Below are positions 1 to 7,105 of a DNA stretch of 26,940 nucleotides, one piece after another. This DNA comes from Firmicutes bacterium CAG:555. GTDB taxonomy: Bacteria; Bacillota; Clostridia; Oscillospirales; Oscillospiraceae. The notes beneath the pieces are model-generated. The model was not told where the DNA came from. It was given only the letters and a program-made list of their open reading frames with translations, and made no database searches. The translations under genes were made by a program, and so were the position numbers. How positions within the stretch are numbered: position 1 is the first letter of the stretch; every line of letters starts with the position of its first letter. The stretch covers positions 14,454 to 41,393 of the forward strand of contig HF986896.1 in assembly GCA_000431075.1 (NCBI GenBank), in the 5' to 3' direction.

Positions 1-560
1 ACGAGATTCAGAAATGCCGCTCTACCGAGCGGGTCAAGACCGGCTATCGGCTCATCGAGTATAAGGTATTCCGGCTTTACCGCCAGAACACCGGCGATCG
101 CTATCCTGCGCTTTTCACCGCCCGACATTCCGAAAGGCGACAGTTTGCACACAATGTCATAGTCGAACCCGCAGACACTAAGCGCCCATTTGACCCTGTC
201 ATGAACCTCGTTGTTTGATAGTCCCGAGTGCTTCAATCCGAATGCAACATCTTTTTCAACTGTCTGTTCAAAAAGCTGGCATTCGGGATACTGAAATACG
301 ATGCCGAGCTTGCGCCGCAGAACCGAGCGGTCGTAGCTCTTGGCATTGATATCCTCGCCGTCGAGCAAAAGCTGCCCGCACGATATGGGGATCAGACCTG
401 CAATTGCTTGTATCAGTGTTGACTTTCCGCAGCCCGTGCGCCCCATGATACCAACAAATTCGCCTTTTTCAATTGTCAGCGAGACATTCTTGAGCGCCTT
501 CGTCTCAAACGGCGTCCCGCTGCCGTAGGTGCAGCATACGCTTCTTATTTCAATCGACAT
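1..560 (-). CDS. ecfA2: ECF transporter ATPase EcfA2 (partial, C-terminus outside window)
   Basis: This is the N-terminal ~186 residues of an ABC ATPase of the energy-coupling factor (group II) vitamin/metal importers. It would pair with EcfA1 and the membrane protein EcfT at the cytoplasmic face. Reading the minus strand from ATG at 560 gives MSIEIRSVCCTYGSGTPFET, Walker A GRTGCGKST, Q-loop FQYPECQLFEQ, signature MSGGEKRR and Walker B YLILDEP followed by GLDP. The FQYPE...LFEQTV pattern is typical of EcfA2 rather than EcfA1. The start lies inside the last codons of ecfA1 (16-nt overlap), so the two are translationally coupled. The gene runs off the left edge, where ecfT would be expected. 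The identification is firm; the vitamin transported is unknown because no S-component is visible. Confidence 0.93.
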   Translation of the reverse strand, partial: MSIEIRSVCCTYGSGTPFETKALKNVSLTIEKGEFVGIMGRTGCGKSTLIQAIAGLIPISCGQLLLDGEDINAKSYDRSVLRRKLGIVFQYPECQLFEQTVEKDVAFGLKHSGLSNNEVHDRVKWALSVCGFDYDIVCKLSPFGMSGGEKRRIAIAGVLAVKPEYLILDEPIAGLDPLGRAAFLNL

Positions 561-1369
561 ATTGCCTCCGTCAGCTCTTCGTTGGTAAGCGGGCAGAACG
601 GAAGAACGATGCCCTTTTCCATAAGGTCGTAATACATGCGCACCGGCAGGGGAGGGGTAAGCCCTGTAGATTTCAGCAGTTCAAGGTCGGTGAGCATCTC
701 ACGGGGCGTTCCGCTTGCAAGCATTTTGCCGTTGTGCATAAAATACACACGGTCGGCAAAGACCGCCTCGTCAATGTAGTGGGTTATCATGACTATCGTC
801 TTGCGCTTTTCTTCGTGCAAATATTTGATCGCCGAAAGCACATCACGCCTGCCGTCCGGGTCAAGCATGCTTGTCACCTCGTCAAAAATAAGGATATCCG
901 GCTCGACTGCCAGCACGCCTGCCAACGCAACTCGCTGCTTCTGTCCGCCCGAAAGCATGCTTGGCGAGCGCTTTTCGTAGCCTTTCATGCCTACGGCATT
1001 GAGTGCCTCCGACACCCGCTTGGGTATCTCGTCATAGCTCACACCGTAGTTTTCAAGGCCGAATGCGACATCCTCCTCGACTATCGAGGAAACAAACTGC
1101 GTGTCTGGGTTTTGAAACACCATGCCCACGGTGCGGCGCAGCTTGACGGTGTTTGCTTCGTCCTTTGCGTCAAGTCCGGCAACCGTAAGCTCACCTTTTT
1201 GGACTTCCAAAAGGGCATTGAAGTGCTTGATGAGCGTTGATTTCCCGCACCCGTTGTGCCCCAAAACGGCGACAAGCTCACCCCTTTTGACCTTGATACT
1301 TGCATTGTCGAGGGAGCGGCGGCTGTTTGAGTAGTCGTATGAAAATGTCAGATCTTTTGCATTAATCAT
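545..1369 (-). CDS. ecfA1: ECF transporter ATPase EcfA1
   Basis: A complete ABC ATPase of about 274 residues and the partner of EcfA2 in an energy-coupling factor importer. Visible motifs are Walker A GHNGCGKST (residues 37-45), Q-loop VFQNPDTQFV, signature LSGGQKQR, Walker B ILIFDE and H-loop MITH. I start it at the ATG at 1369 (protein MINAKDLTFSY). The frame is open to an ATG at 1453, but the extra 28 residues run through the T-tract and hairpin of a terminator and do not look like protein, and a good promoter lies between the two. The ribosome site before 1369 (TTGGATG) is weak. It overlaps ecfA2 by 16 nt, giving equimolar production of the two ATPases. Confidence 0.93.
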   Translation of the reverse strand: MINAKDLTFSYDYSNSRRSLDNASIKVKRGELVAVLGHNGCGKSTLIKHFNALLEVQKGELTVAGLDAKDEANTVKLRRTVGMVFQNPDTQFVSSIVEEDVAFGLENYGVSYDEIPKRVSEALNAVGMKGYEKRSPSMLSGGQKQRVALAGVLAVEPDILIFDEVTSMLDPDGRRDVLSAIKYLHEEKRKTIVMITHYIDEAVFADRVYFMHNGKMLASGTPREMLTDLELLKSTGLTPPLPVRMYYDLMEKGIVLPFCPLTNEELTEAICRLK

Positions 1370-1397
1370 GATATCATCCAACAAATAGTTTAATGAG

Positions 1398-1426
1398 ATT
1401 TTAGCAGGCTGATTATGCGCATACAA
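1398..1426 (-). promoter_or_regulatory. Predicted sigma-A promoter of ecfA1-ecfA2
   Basis: On the minus strand TTGTAT (1421-1426) and TAAAAT (1398-1403) are separated by 17 bp. The expected start is near 1391, about 22 nt ahead of the ecfA1 ATG. It lies just past the terminator of the preceding gene, so the ECF genes appear to be a separate transcription unit. Confidence 0.55.
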
Positions 1427-1445
1427 GCCCCCCGGGGGGATAAAA

Positions 1446-1472
1446 ATCGGCAATACAAAGCGTATTGCCGAT
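1446..1472 (-). terminator. Rho-independent terminator after the yitT-like gene
   Basis: A perfect 11-bp inverted repeat (1446-1456 with 1462-1472, loop 1457-1461) is followed on the minus strand by TTTTTA. It lies 25 nt beyond the stop of the membrane protein gene. Confidence 0.8.
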
Positions 1473-1492
1473 ATAATTAGCCGATATAATTA
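1467..1492. repeat. Two tandem 13-bp copies of GCCGATATAATTA
   Basis: The 13-mer occurs twice head-to-tail (1467-1479 and 1480-1492) with no mismatch. The first copy supplies the left edge of the terminator hairpin. It is probably a local slippage duplication between a stop codon and its terminator. Confidence 0.8.
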
Positions 1493-1496
1493 TGAG

Positions 1497-2102
1497 TTAT
1501 GCAGATTTTCTGAATTGGAACTTTTCTATAAAGCCTATCAGTTGCCCCGAGAGCAAGACCGTCAGCAGGGAGTAGGCAAGACGCTTGAGCGGGATGTAAG
1601 ATACAGACAGCGCAAGGACGATAAAATCCGTTGTCAGGTACACCCACTGTATGCCGATCTTGAACTTTGCCGCAGCCGACATTGCAAGCGCATCATCGCC
1701 CGTGGGGGCGGAACCTATCCTGACGCACAGTCCGACACCCACGCCGACAAACAGCGCACCGATTATCGCAGCGGCGAGCGGGTAGTTGGCTATCCCCGGC
1801 CAAATGGGGTCAAAGCGCTCAAATATCGCATAGAACAGCGAAAATCCGCCTCCGGCAACGACGGAATATGCAATAAACTGCTTTCCAAGCACTTTAAAGC
1901 CGATTATGTAGCAGGCGGCATTGAGAATAAATCCCGAGACCGACGGCGAGATATTGAACCAGTGGTGCAGCAGCAGCGTCAGACCCAGCACACCACCCTC
2001 GGTGACACCGGAAAACGAGTGAACATTGTAAAGCCCAAAGGCGAGTATAGCGCTGCCAAGTAATGCGAATGCGCAGCTTTTGGGTTTTAACTTGGGTATC
2101 AA
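1497..2102 (-). CDS. YitT-family (DUF161) integral membrane protein
   Basis: A polytopic membrane protein of about 201 residues. Hydrophobic segments include CAFALLGSAILAFGLY, the VTEGGVLGLTLLLHHWF region, AACYIIGFKVLG, LAAAIIGALFVGVGVG and a C-terminal pair. The 'GVTEGGVLGLTLLL' and 'RIGSAPTGDDALAM' patterns match the YitT/YczE type of bacterial membrane proteins, whose function is poorly known. The frame opens upstream at ATG 2198, but that would overlap malQ by 74 nt. I prefer TTG at 2102: AGAAAGG stands 11 nt before it, immediately after the malQ stop (2125), a spacing that suits the 5' half of a Shine-Dalgarno sequence. It is likely co-transcribed with malQ and ends at its own terminator. 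Family is fairly sure; start is moderate. Confidence 0.75.
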   Translation of the reverse strand: MIPKLKPKSCAFALLGSAILAFGLYNVHSFSGVTEGGVLGLTLLLHHWFNISPSVSGFILNAACYIIGFKVLGKQFIAYSVVAGGGFSLFYAIFERFDPIWPGIANYPLAAAIIGALFVGVGVGLCVRIGSAPTGDDALAMSAAAKFKIGIQWVYLTTDFIVLALSVSYIPLKRLAYSLLTVLLSGQLIGFIEKFQFRKSA

Positions 2103-2124
2103 TTCTAACAAAACCTTTCTTAAT

Positions 2125-3615
2125 TTATTCGGCAGGATATCTGCCGTATATTTTTGCCATATCAAGAAGCTTTGCCGCAAGCTCAGGGGTAAGCTCATTG
2201 GACTTCAATCGCCAGCGCCAGTTGCCGAACTGCGTGCCGGGAGTGTTCATTCTTGCGTCGGCGCCAAGGGCGAGAAAGTCCTGCATTTGCGCAATAAACG
2301 TGGATGCGACTGAGCTCATACCGCCCCGTATCATACCCCAGTTAAAGCCCTCGGCATCGCCGATGGCAAGGTAGCGCTCGGCAAACTCGACCTCAGCCAC
2401 ATCCGCCTCATCCCGCCACGCCATGACTGGAGCATTATCGTGTGTGCCGACATAGCAGACGCAATTTTGAGTGTACCTGTGCGGCAGGTAGTTGCTCGGT
2501 TCTTTGGGGTCAAACGCAAATTCGAGCACCTTCATGCCCGGCAGACCCGACTGCTCCAAAAGCTCGTGCACCTCGGGGGTGAGAAGCCCGAGATCCTCCG
2601 CAATGAATCCGAGCTCTGAAAACCAGCTCGTGAGCCTGCCGACAAGATCCATGCCCGGGCCCTTGACCCAGCGCCCGACCTTGGCTGTCTCGGCATCAAA
2701 CGGCACTGCCCAAAAGCTTTCAAAGCCACGGAAGTGGTCGATGCGCAGAATGTCGCAGAGCCTGGATGCACCGTCAACACGGCGTATCCACCAGCCGTAT
2801 CCGTCACGGCGCATGGCGTCATAGTCGTACAACGGATTGCCCCAAAGCTGACCGTCTTCGCTGAAGTAGTCCGGCGGCACGCCTGCGACCTCGACGGGGA
2901 CATTTTTCTCGTCCAGCAAAAAGAATTCGGGACTTGCCCATACATCGGCAGAATCCATTGCCACATAAATGGGCATATCGCCGATTATCTTAACACCGTG
3001 CGCCTTTGCGTATTTATGTAAAGCGTCCCACTGCTTGAAAAACAGAAACTGATTGTATTCAAAAAACCTTACATCCTCGTGCAGAAGCTCGGCGTATTTC
3101 CCGACTGCCTCCGGCTTGTGCAGTCGTGCCTCCTCGTCCGGCCAGTCAAACCAAGCCTTCATGCCGAAATGCCGCTTGAGCGCCATGAACAGGGCGTAGT
3201 CGGGCAGCCAAGAGCGATTATCGCTCACGAACCTTTCAAGCTCCGCCTTATCTCGCTCGATCCCACGTTCGGCGGCGATTTTTAAGACCTTAAAGCGGTT
3301 TTCGTAAATTTTGCCGTAATCCACAAACTCGGGATTTTTACCCCAATCGATGCCGTCAAGCTCGCTTTTTAGCAGCAGACCGTCCTCGACGAGCATGTCA
3401 AGATCAATGAAATACGGGTTTCCCGCAAAGCTCGAAAAGCTTTGATACGGCGAGTCGCCGCAGCTTGTAGGCCCGAGCGGGAGCAGCTGCCAGAGGCTCT
3501 GACCGGCGGCAGCGAGAAAATCCACAAAATTATATGCAGCCCTGCCCATAGTCCCAATGCCGTAGGGGGAGGGCAGCGACGATAAATGCAGCAAAATGCC
3601 GCAGCTTCTTTCCAT
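2125..3615 (-). CDS. malQ: 4-alpha-glucanotransferase (amylomaltase, GH77)
   Basis: A 496-residue cytoplasmic disproportionating enzyme that transfers 4-alpha-glucan segments between maltodextrins during glycogen/maltodextrin metabolism. Length and motifs fit the short bacterial GH77 class. The N-terminus RSCGILLHLSSLPSPYGIG is followed by DSPYQSFSSFAGNPYFIDLD. The catalytic trio is recognisable: nucleophile D293 in RIDHFRGFESFW, acid/base E340 in GFIAEDLG, and stabiliser D393 in VGTHDNAP. The ATG at 3615 has GAGG eight nt upstream. A promoter and a short hairpin lie ahead, and the yitT-like gene follows with its ribosome site adjoining the malQ stop. No other glycogen genes are visible nearby. 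Confidence 0.97.
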   Translation of the reverse strand: MERSCGILLHLSSLPSPYGIGTMGRAAYNFVDFLAAAGQSLWQLLPLGPTSCGDSPYQSFSSFAGNPYFIDLDMLVEDGLLLKSELDGIDWGKNPEFVDYGKIYENRFKVLKIAAERGIERDKAELERFVSDNRSWLPDYALFMALKRHFGMKAWFDWPDEEARLHKPEAVGKYAELLHEDVRFFEYNQFLFFKQWDALHKYAKAHGVKIIGDMPIYVAMDSADVWASPEFFLLDEKNVPVEVAGVPPDYFSEDGQLWGNPLYDYDAMRRDGYGWWIRRVDGASRLCDILRIDHFRGFESFWAVPFDAETAKVGRWVKGPGMDLVGRLTSWFSELGFIAEDLGLLTPEVHELLEQSGLPGMKVLEFAFDPKEPSNYLPHRYTQNCVCYVGTHDNAPVMAWRDEADVAEVEFAERYLAIGDAEGFNWGMIRGGMSSVASTFIAQMQDFLALGADARMNTPGTQFGNWRWRLKSNELTPELAAKLLDMAKIYGRYPAE

Positions 3616-3647
3616 GGTAAAACCTCATAAATTTAAATAGTAAAAAA

Positions 3648-3695
3648 GCGCAAGCTGCGCAACCACAGTCTACCTGTTTTTTCGTAAATAGTCAA
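3648..3695 (-). promoter_or_regulatory. Predicted malQ promoter with a 5'-terminal hairpin
   Basis: On the minus strand TTGACT (3690-3695) and TAGACT (3667-3672) are spaced by 17 bp, placing the start near 3660. The first transcribed bases would form GCGCA-GCT-TGCGC (3648-3660) followed by six T. This short 5' stem-loop could protect the mRNA or act as a weak attenuator. Confidence 0.5.
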
Positions 3696-3800
3696 GCAAA
3701 GCTCTTGCCATTTGCAGTGTGCTATGTCGCAGATGACCAAAATTATACAAATCACTTCTGTGGTGAAAATGATGGCGGTTTATCGGTTTATCATGGAGGC

Positions 3801-3844
3801 TAACAAAAAAGCCGCATCTCAGTTATTTATCTGAAATGCAGCTT
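3801..3844 (-). terminator. Terminator following the recombinase remnant
   Basis: Read on the minus strand, AAAAGCTGCATTTCAG and CTGAGATGCGGCTTTT flank an 8-nt loop. The 16-bp stem is fully paired if two G-U pairs are allowed, and a run of T follows. It starts right at the recombinase stop codon, so the remnant keeps its original 3' end. Confidence 0.75.
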
Positions 3845-4399
3845 TTAGCTTGGTGCAGCAAGACAATCCAAATCCGAACCGTTTTTGTTGCTGATAGCTT
3901 CCTGCAATTCCGCGAAGGTGATGGTTTTCGTGCCTTCCTTGTAGTTGAAGGTGATCACCATTTTGTCATCGTACAGGAAAATCGCATTGATGAAGGTGTC
4001 GATGAGCATCTTGCGGTGGCTTTTCTGCCGCACGTCCAGCTTGCGGAAGCGGTGGAGCCAGAAGGTCATAAACTCCGCGCTGACCTTGGGCTTTGCCAGC
4101 TTTTCGCAGGCAAGCCTGTTCTCAAGCTCGTCGCGGCGTTTTTCCAGCTCCTCCAGCCGCTCCTTTGTGGAGCGTGTCAGGATGCCCTGCTGGATGGCGT
4201 TGAGCAAATTGCTGATGGCAGTATCCGCTTCACGGAGCTGTTGCTCATACAGCGGCACGTTCACATTGTCCCTGTCCTGCAAGTCCATGAGCATGGATAC
4301 AATGGCCTCGATTGCTTTGCCGTCCATTACCATTTTCATGGTTTCACCGACCACCAAATCCTCGATCCATTCTTTCCTGACGGACCTCTTGTGGCACTC
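3845..4399 (-). pseudogene. C-terminal remnant of a large serine recombinase
   Basis: About 184 codons read as the tail of a TndX/TnpX-like large serine recombinase of clostridial mobile elements. The readable part begins at ECHKRSVRKEWIEDLV and includes a coiled-coil stretch (STKERLEELEKRRDELE). Next come FMTFWLHRFRKLDVRQK and MLIDTFINAIFLYDDKMV, and the end is NKNGSDLDCLAAPS. The catalytic serine domain, the central recombinase domain and the zinc-ribbon are all missing. The frame stays open to an ATG at 4663, but residues before ECHKR are a basic jumble produced by antisense of other genes. The break at about 4400 abuts an ABC ATPase fragment on the opposite strand. It is certainly non-functional as a recombinase; recognition of the family is from memory of conserved tails. 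Confidence 0.85.
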
Positions 4400-4561
4400 G
4401 GCGCGCTGCTCTATCGGCTGAAAACGGCGGGGCATACGATAATCCTCTCGGAGCACCGGTTCCATTATGTGCGGGATTCCTTTGACCGGCTTGTTTTCAT
4501 GGAGGATGGTGCGATTTCCGCCGTCTATGACCGGAAAGACGCCCTGTCCCTTCGATACGGG
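4400..4561 (+). pseudogene. C-terminal fragment of an ABC (ECF-like) ATPase
   Basis: The plus strand reads GALLYRLKTAGHTIILSEHR and continues into FDRLVFMEDGAISAVYDRKD and ALSL. This is the H-loop region (SEHR, with the switch histidine) and following strands of an ABC ATPase of the kind in which 'G.TIILSEHR..Y' is common, including double-domain ECF ATPases. Walker A, signature and Walker B are all absent and there is no start codon, so it is a relic. It is not simply a copy of ecfA1 or ecfA2 at the left of the window: ecfA1 reads MITHYIDEAVFADRVYFMHN at this place. Its 5' edge coincides with the break in the recombinase remnant. Confidence 0.65.
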
Positions 4562-4583
4562 ATTTTTCTTAATATAAATATGT

Positions 4584-4928
4584 TTACTTCTCTTCCTCGA
4601 TCTGCTGCGCCTGAAGTCTTTCGACCTCGGCCTTGAGCTCGGCGTTCTGCGCCTTGAGCTCATCGAGCTTTTTATTGACCGGCGCGAGCTGACGCTTGAG
4701 CTCGCCGGCGACGATGCCCTTATAGAAGGTATAACGCCCCGTAAGGCTCATGACCGACAGCACGGCAGCCGCGCCGCCGGCGACAACGCCGACCTTTTTG
4801 ATATCGACCCTGCGCATAAGATGCATGATGTTGCGCTTATTCAGCTTGCCGGGCTGCAGGAGCTCCAACGGGCTTATATCCTCGGGCTGCACCTCGACTG
4901 TAGCAGTGTTCTTTAAATACTTTTTCAT
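4584..4928 (-). CDS. Small single-pass membrane protein with C-terminal coiled coil
   Basis: A 114-residue protein I do not recognise. It starts MKKYLKNTATVEVQPEDISP, then a basic stretch (NKRNIMHLMRRVDIKK), one hydrophobic segment (VGVVAGGAAAVLSVMSL), and a C-terminal heptad-rich helix running KRQLAPVNKKLDELKAQNAE to the end. This suggests an anchored protein with an alpha-helical tail. The ATG at 4928 is favoured over 4943 because GAGGAG sits exactly 7 nt before it and the extra residues are just the translated ribosome site. It has its own promoter. No terminator is evident downstream, where the DNA runs into the relics at 4.4-4.56 kb. Confidence 0.75.
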   Translation of the reverse strand: MKKYLKNTATVEVQPEDISPLELLQPGKLNKRNIMHLMRRVDIKKVGVVAGGAAAVLSVMSLTGRYTFYKGIVAGELKRQLAPVNKKLDELKAQNAELKAEVERLQAQQIEEEK

Positions 4929-4958
4929 AAAACCACTCCTCAAAAAGTCTTTGCCTGT

Positions 4959-4986
4959 ATTATATCACAAGCTCCGCTTTTTTCAA
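4959..4986 (-). promoter_or_regulatory. Promoter of the small membrane protein gene
   Basis: On the minus strand TTGAAA (4981-4986), a 16-bp spacer and TATAAT (4959-4964), with TG one base before the -10 (extended -10). The start is expected about 25 nt ahead of the ATG at 4928. Confidence 0.7.
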
Positions 4987-5045
4987 GCTCGCAGTAATGA
5001 AACCGAGCGTTCGATGTGCATAATGGAAAGACTGAATTTTTAAGA

Positions 5046-5077
5046 ATTCTGCCCTGTGAGAAACCACAGGGCAGAAT
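5046..5077. terminator. Isolated 13-bp hairpin, possible bidirectional terminator
   Basis: ATTCTGCCCTGTG (5046-5058) and its exact complement (5065-5077) flank a 6-nt loop. The flanks are A/T-rich (TAAAAATT on the minus side) but lack a clean T-run. No gene clearly ends here on either strand. The 5080-5280 stretch beyond it shows no gene I can recognise; a minus-strand open frame there looks like chance or an eroded gene. Confidence 0.45.
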
Positions 5078-5341
5078 AATTATCCACAGTATGTTGAGAT
5101 GCTCTGCAGCAGTCTTGAGCCAATCTGTCAGCCCCTTCTTCGAACAGTCGCAGCCTACACGGAAGCTGTGCAGCTGCTCAAAGCAGTCGCCTGGTGGTGA
5201 CAAATGCGCCGGTCTTGTTGTACGTGTCATGCTATAAGATAACTTGCGCATACCGGCTCTATGTCGATCCTTTGAATACAGATGATTTTCGCTCATTTTT
5301 TACTCAAACTTCTAAATTCTTTGTCTGTTTTTCCGATTATA

Positions 5342-5369
5342 TTGACAAAAAAACTGTACCGCATAAAAT
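5342..5369 (+). promoter_or_regulatory. Promoter of the dhaK-led operon
   Basis: TTGACA (5342-5347), a 16-bp spacer and TAAAAT (5364-5369). This leaves an A/T-rich leader of about 60 nt before dhaK. It is the only good promoter I see ahead of the cluster, so it is the likely target of the AraC-type regulator encoded at its far end. I see no convincing operator repeat. Confidence 0.65.
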
Positions 5370-5437
5370 CAATTAAAAAGGGAATTCCAAACTTTAATAA
5401 AGCTTTTTACTCTATGAAAGGAAAAGAGGGAATCAGC

Positions 5438-6445
5438 ATGAAAATGAACAAGATATTGAATGCTCCGGAAAACTTTGTTCCTGAAACGCTGGAAGGAATT
5501 CTGCTTGCAAGCAATCAGAAGCTTTTGAGCCTGGATAAGGAAAACAGAGTTATAGTGTCAAACTACCCGTGCAAATCTGGCAAGGTCGGGATAGTTACTG
5601 CCGGCGGAAGCGGACATCTTCCGACGTTCCTGGGATATGTCGGCAAAGGCATGCTTGACGGCTGCACTGTCGGAAATGTGTTTGCATCACCTTCAGCGTC
5701 AAAGATGGCCGATACCATAAGAGCCTGTGATAAAGGCAGCGGCGTGCTGTGTCTGTACGGGAATTACGGCGGAGACCATATGAACTTTACAATGGCCAGA
5801 GAAGAAGTGGAGTTTGACGGCATAAATACCGCGGCAGTACGTGTTACAGATGACGTGGCCTCCTCTGAAAACAAGAACTTGCGCAGAGGAGTTGCCGGCA
5901 TGGTATTTGCGTTTAAGGTTGCCGGCGCAGCGGCAGACAGAATGTACTCATTGGAGGAAGTTGAACGAGTAGCCAATAAAGCCAATGATAACATCAGAAG
6001 TATGGGCGTTGCCCTGACTCCCTGTATTATACCCGAAGTCGGCAAACCCGGTTTTTCAATCCCGGACGGGAAAATTGAAATCGGTATGGGTATACATGGC
6101 GAGCCCGGAATCATGGTATCTGACAGGATGCCCGCAGATGAGCTAGTTGATTTACTCATGGGAAAGCTCCTAAATGATATGCCTTTAGCAGACGGTGATC
6201 GGGTTTCTGTTATGATAAACGGTTTGGGTGCAACATCGCTGGAGGAATTATACATAGTCTACAGGGCAGTGCAGAAGCAGCTAAGTGGTATTGGTGTAAG
6301 CATAGTAATGCCGCATGTAGGTGAATATTCAACCTCCATGGAGATGGCCGGCATGTCCATAAGCATTTTCAAGCTGGATGAAGAGCTTGAAGATCTGCTG
6401 GCAGATGAAGCCATTACGCCATTCTATACGAATGTAAACAAGTAA
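5438..6445 (+). CDS. dhaK: Dihydroxyacetone kinase subunit DhaK-like
   Basis: A 335-residue DhaK-family protein. The family binds a short hydroxy-ketone covalently through a histidine and hands it to the kinase subunit DhaL. Key features are present: GGSGH (H60), GNYGGDHMNF (D113, the general-base Asp of the family), RRGVAG (150-154) and MGIHGEPG (H220, the hemiaminal-forming His). The usual GGGSGHEP reads AGGSGHLP, so the substrate pocket may differ. Translation most likely starts at ATG 5438, 7 nt after AAGAGGG; the frame opens 52 codons earlier, but that part covers the promoter. dhaL follows after 15 nt. No dhaM phosphodonor gene is visible, so the phosphate source (PTS via an unlinked DhaM, or ATP) is open. 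True substrate uncertain. Confidence 0.88.
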   Translation: MKMNKILNAPENFVPETLEGILLASNQKLLSLDKENRVIVSNYPCKSGKVGIVTAGGSGHLPTFLGYVGKGMLDGCTVGNVFASPSASKMADTIRACDKGSGVLCLYGNYGGDHMNFTMAREEVEFDGINTAAVRVTDDVASSENKNLRRGVAGMVFAFKVAGAAADRMYSLEEVERVANKANDNIRSMGVALTPCIIPEVGKPGFSIPDGKIEIGMGIHGEPGIMVSDRMPADELVDLLMGKLLNDMPLADGDRVSVMINGLGATSLEELYIVYRAVQKQLSGIGVSIVMPHVGEYSTSMEMAGMSISIFKLDEELEDLLADEAITPFYTNVNK

Positions 6446-6460
6446 AAACGGGGGTGCAAA

Positions 6461-7081
6461 ATGATTGATACAAAGACGCTGGCAATAGGTTTTAATGCTA
6501 TAAGCAAAAAAATGAGTGAAAAAAGGATGTATCTGATTTCACTTGATCAGCAAACCGGAGATGGAGATCTCGGTATCTCAATGGATAACGGATTCAAAGC
6601 TGTTTCTGATGTGTGCTGTGTTAATGCAAACACCTCGGACATAGGTAAGCTGTTATTCCTTGCGGGAAAGAGCTTTAATGAAGCGGCCCCGTCGTCTTTG
6701 GGAACAATTATATCAATGCTGCTTATAGACGCCGCGAAACAGCTAAAAGGTGCAGAAAAAACTGCGCTTGCCGATTTCGGAAATATCATGCATAAATCCA
6801 TGAACGCTATTATGGAAAAGCTGGATTCAAGGCTGGGAGAGAAGACATTTTTTGACTCTGTTGTCCCTGCTGTGAAGGCTCTCTGCGATGAGACCGCAGT
6901 ATCAGATGAGCAGAGGCTGAAAAATGCAGCAGAGGCTGCCCGTAACGGAGCGGAAAGCACCAGAAATATGGTGGCAAAACACGGACGTGCTGCCTACTTT
7001 GGAGAGAAGACTCTTGGCAGCATTGACGGCGGCGCAGAAGCCGGATGTATAATATTTGAAGCAATAGCAGAGCAGTTCTAA
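6461..7081 (+). CDS. dhaL: Dihydroxyacetone kinase subunit DhaL-like
   Basis: A 206-residue nucleotide-binding partner of DhaK. The Mg-ADP/ATP-coordinating aspartates are present in LDQQTGDGDLG (D29, D34, D36). The later family motif is recognisable in KHGRAAYFGEKTLGSIDGGA, where the canonical DPGA reads DGGA. The segment NEAAPSSLGTI replaces the usual GGASGPLYG-type loop. Length is normal for a stand-alone DhaL. ATG 6461 follows GGGGGTG with good spacing, and the next gene starts 25 nt after its stop. In PTS-type enzymes DhaL keeps bound ADP recharged by DhaM; in ATP-dependent enzymes it exchanges nucleotide. The sequence does not settle which applies here. Confidence 0.87.
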   Translation: MIDTKTLAIGFNAISKKMSEKRMYLISLDQQTGDGDLGISMDNGFKAVSDVCCVNANTSDIGKLLFLAGKSFNEAAPSSLGTIISMLLIDAAKQLKGAEKTALADFGNIMHKSMNAIMEKLDSRLGEKTFFDSVVPAVKALCDETAVSDEQRLKNAAEAARNGAESTRNMVAKHGRAAYFGEKTLGSIDGGAEAGCIIFEAIAEQF

Positions 7082-7105
7082 TTTGCTAATAAAGGAGTTA
7101 TCGTT

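Noticed and set aside
1370..1453. Longer ecfA1 start at 1453
   Set aside because: It would place a terminator hairpin, T-tract and promoter inside the coding region, and the extra residues are not typical of EcfA1.
3836..4636. A 266-codon plus-strand frame across the relic region
   Set aside because: Most of it is antisense of the serine-recombinase tail. Only 4400-4561 carries real protein signal (ABC ATPase tail), so it is not an intact gene.
4400..4663. N-terminal extension of the recombinase frame
   Set aside because: The residues are a basic, low-meaning string made by antisense of the ABC fragment and of the small membrane protein gene.
4940..5296. Minus-strand 118-codon frame upstream of dhaK
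   Set aside because: It contains the 13-bp hairpin and the promoter of the small membrane protein gene, has no ribosome site and matches no family I know. It could be an eroded gene tail, but I cannot support it.
5282..5437. Longer dhaK start at 5282
   Set aside because: The extension covers the promoter, has no ribosome site, and DhaK proteins begin near the chosen start.
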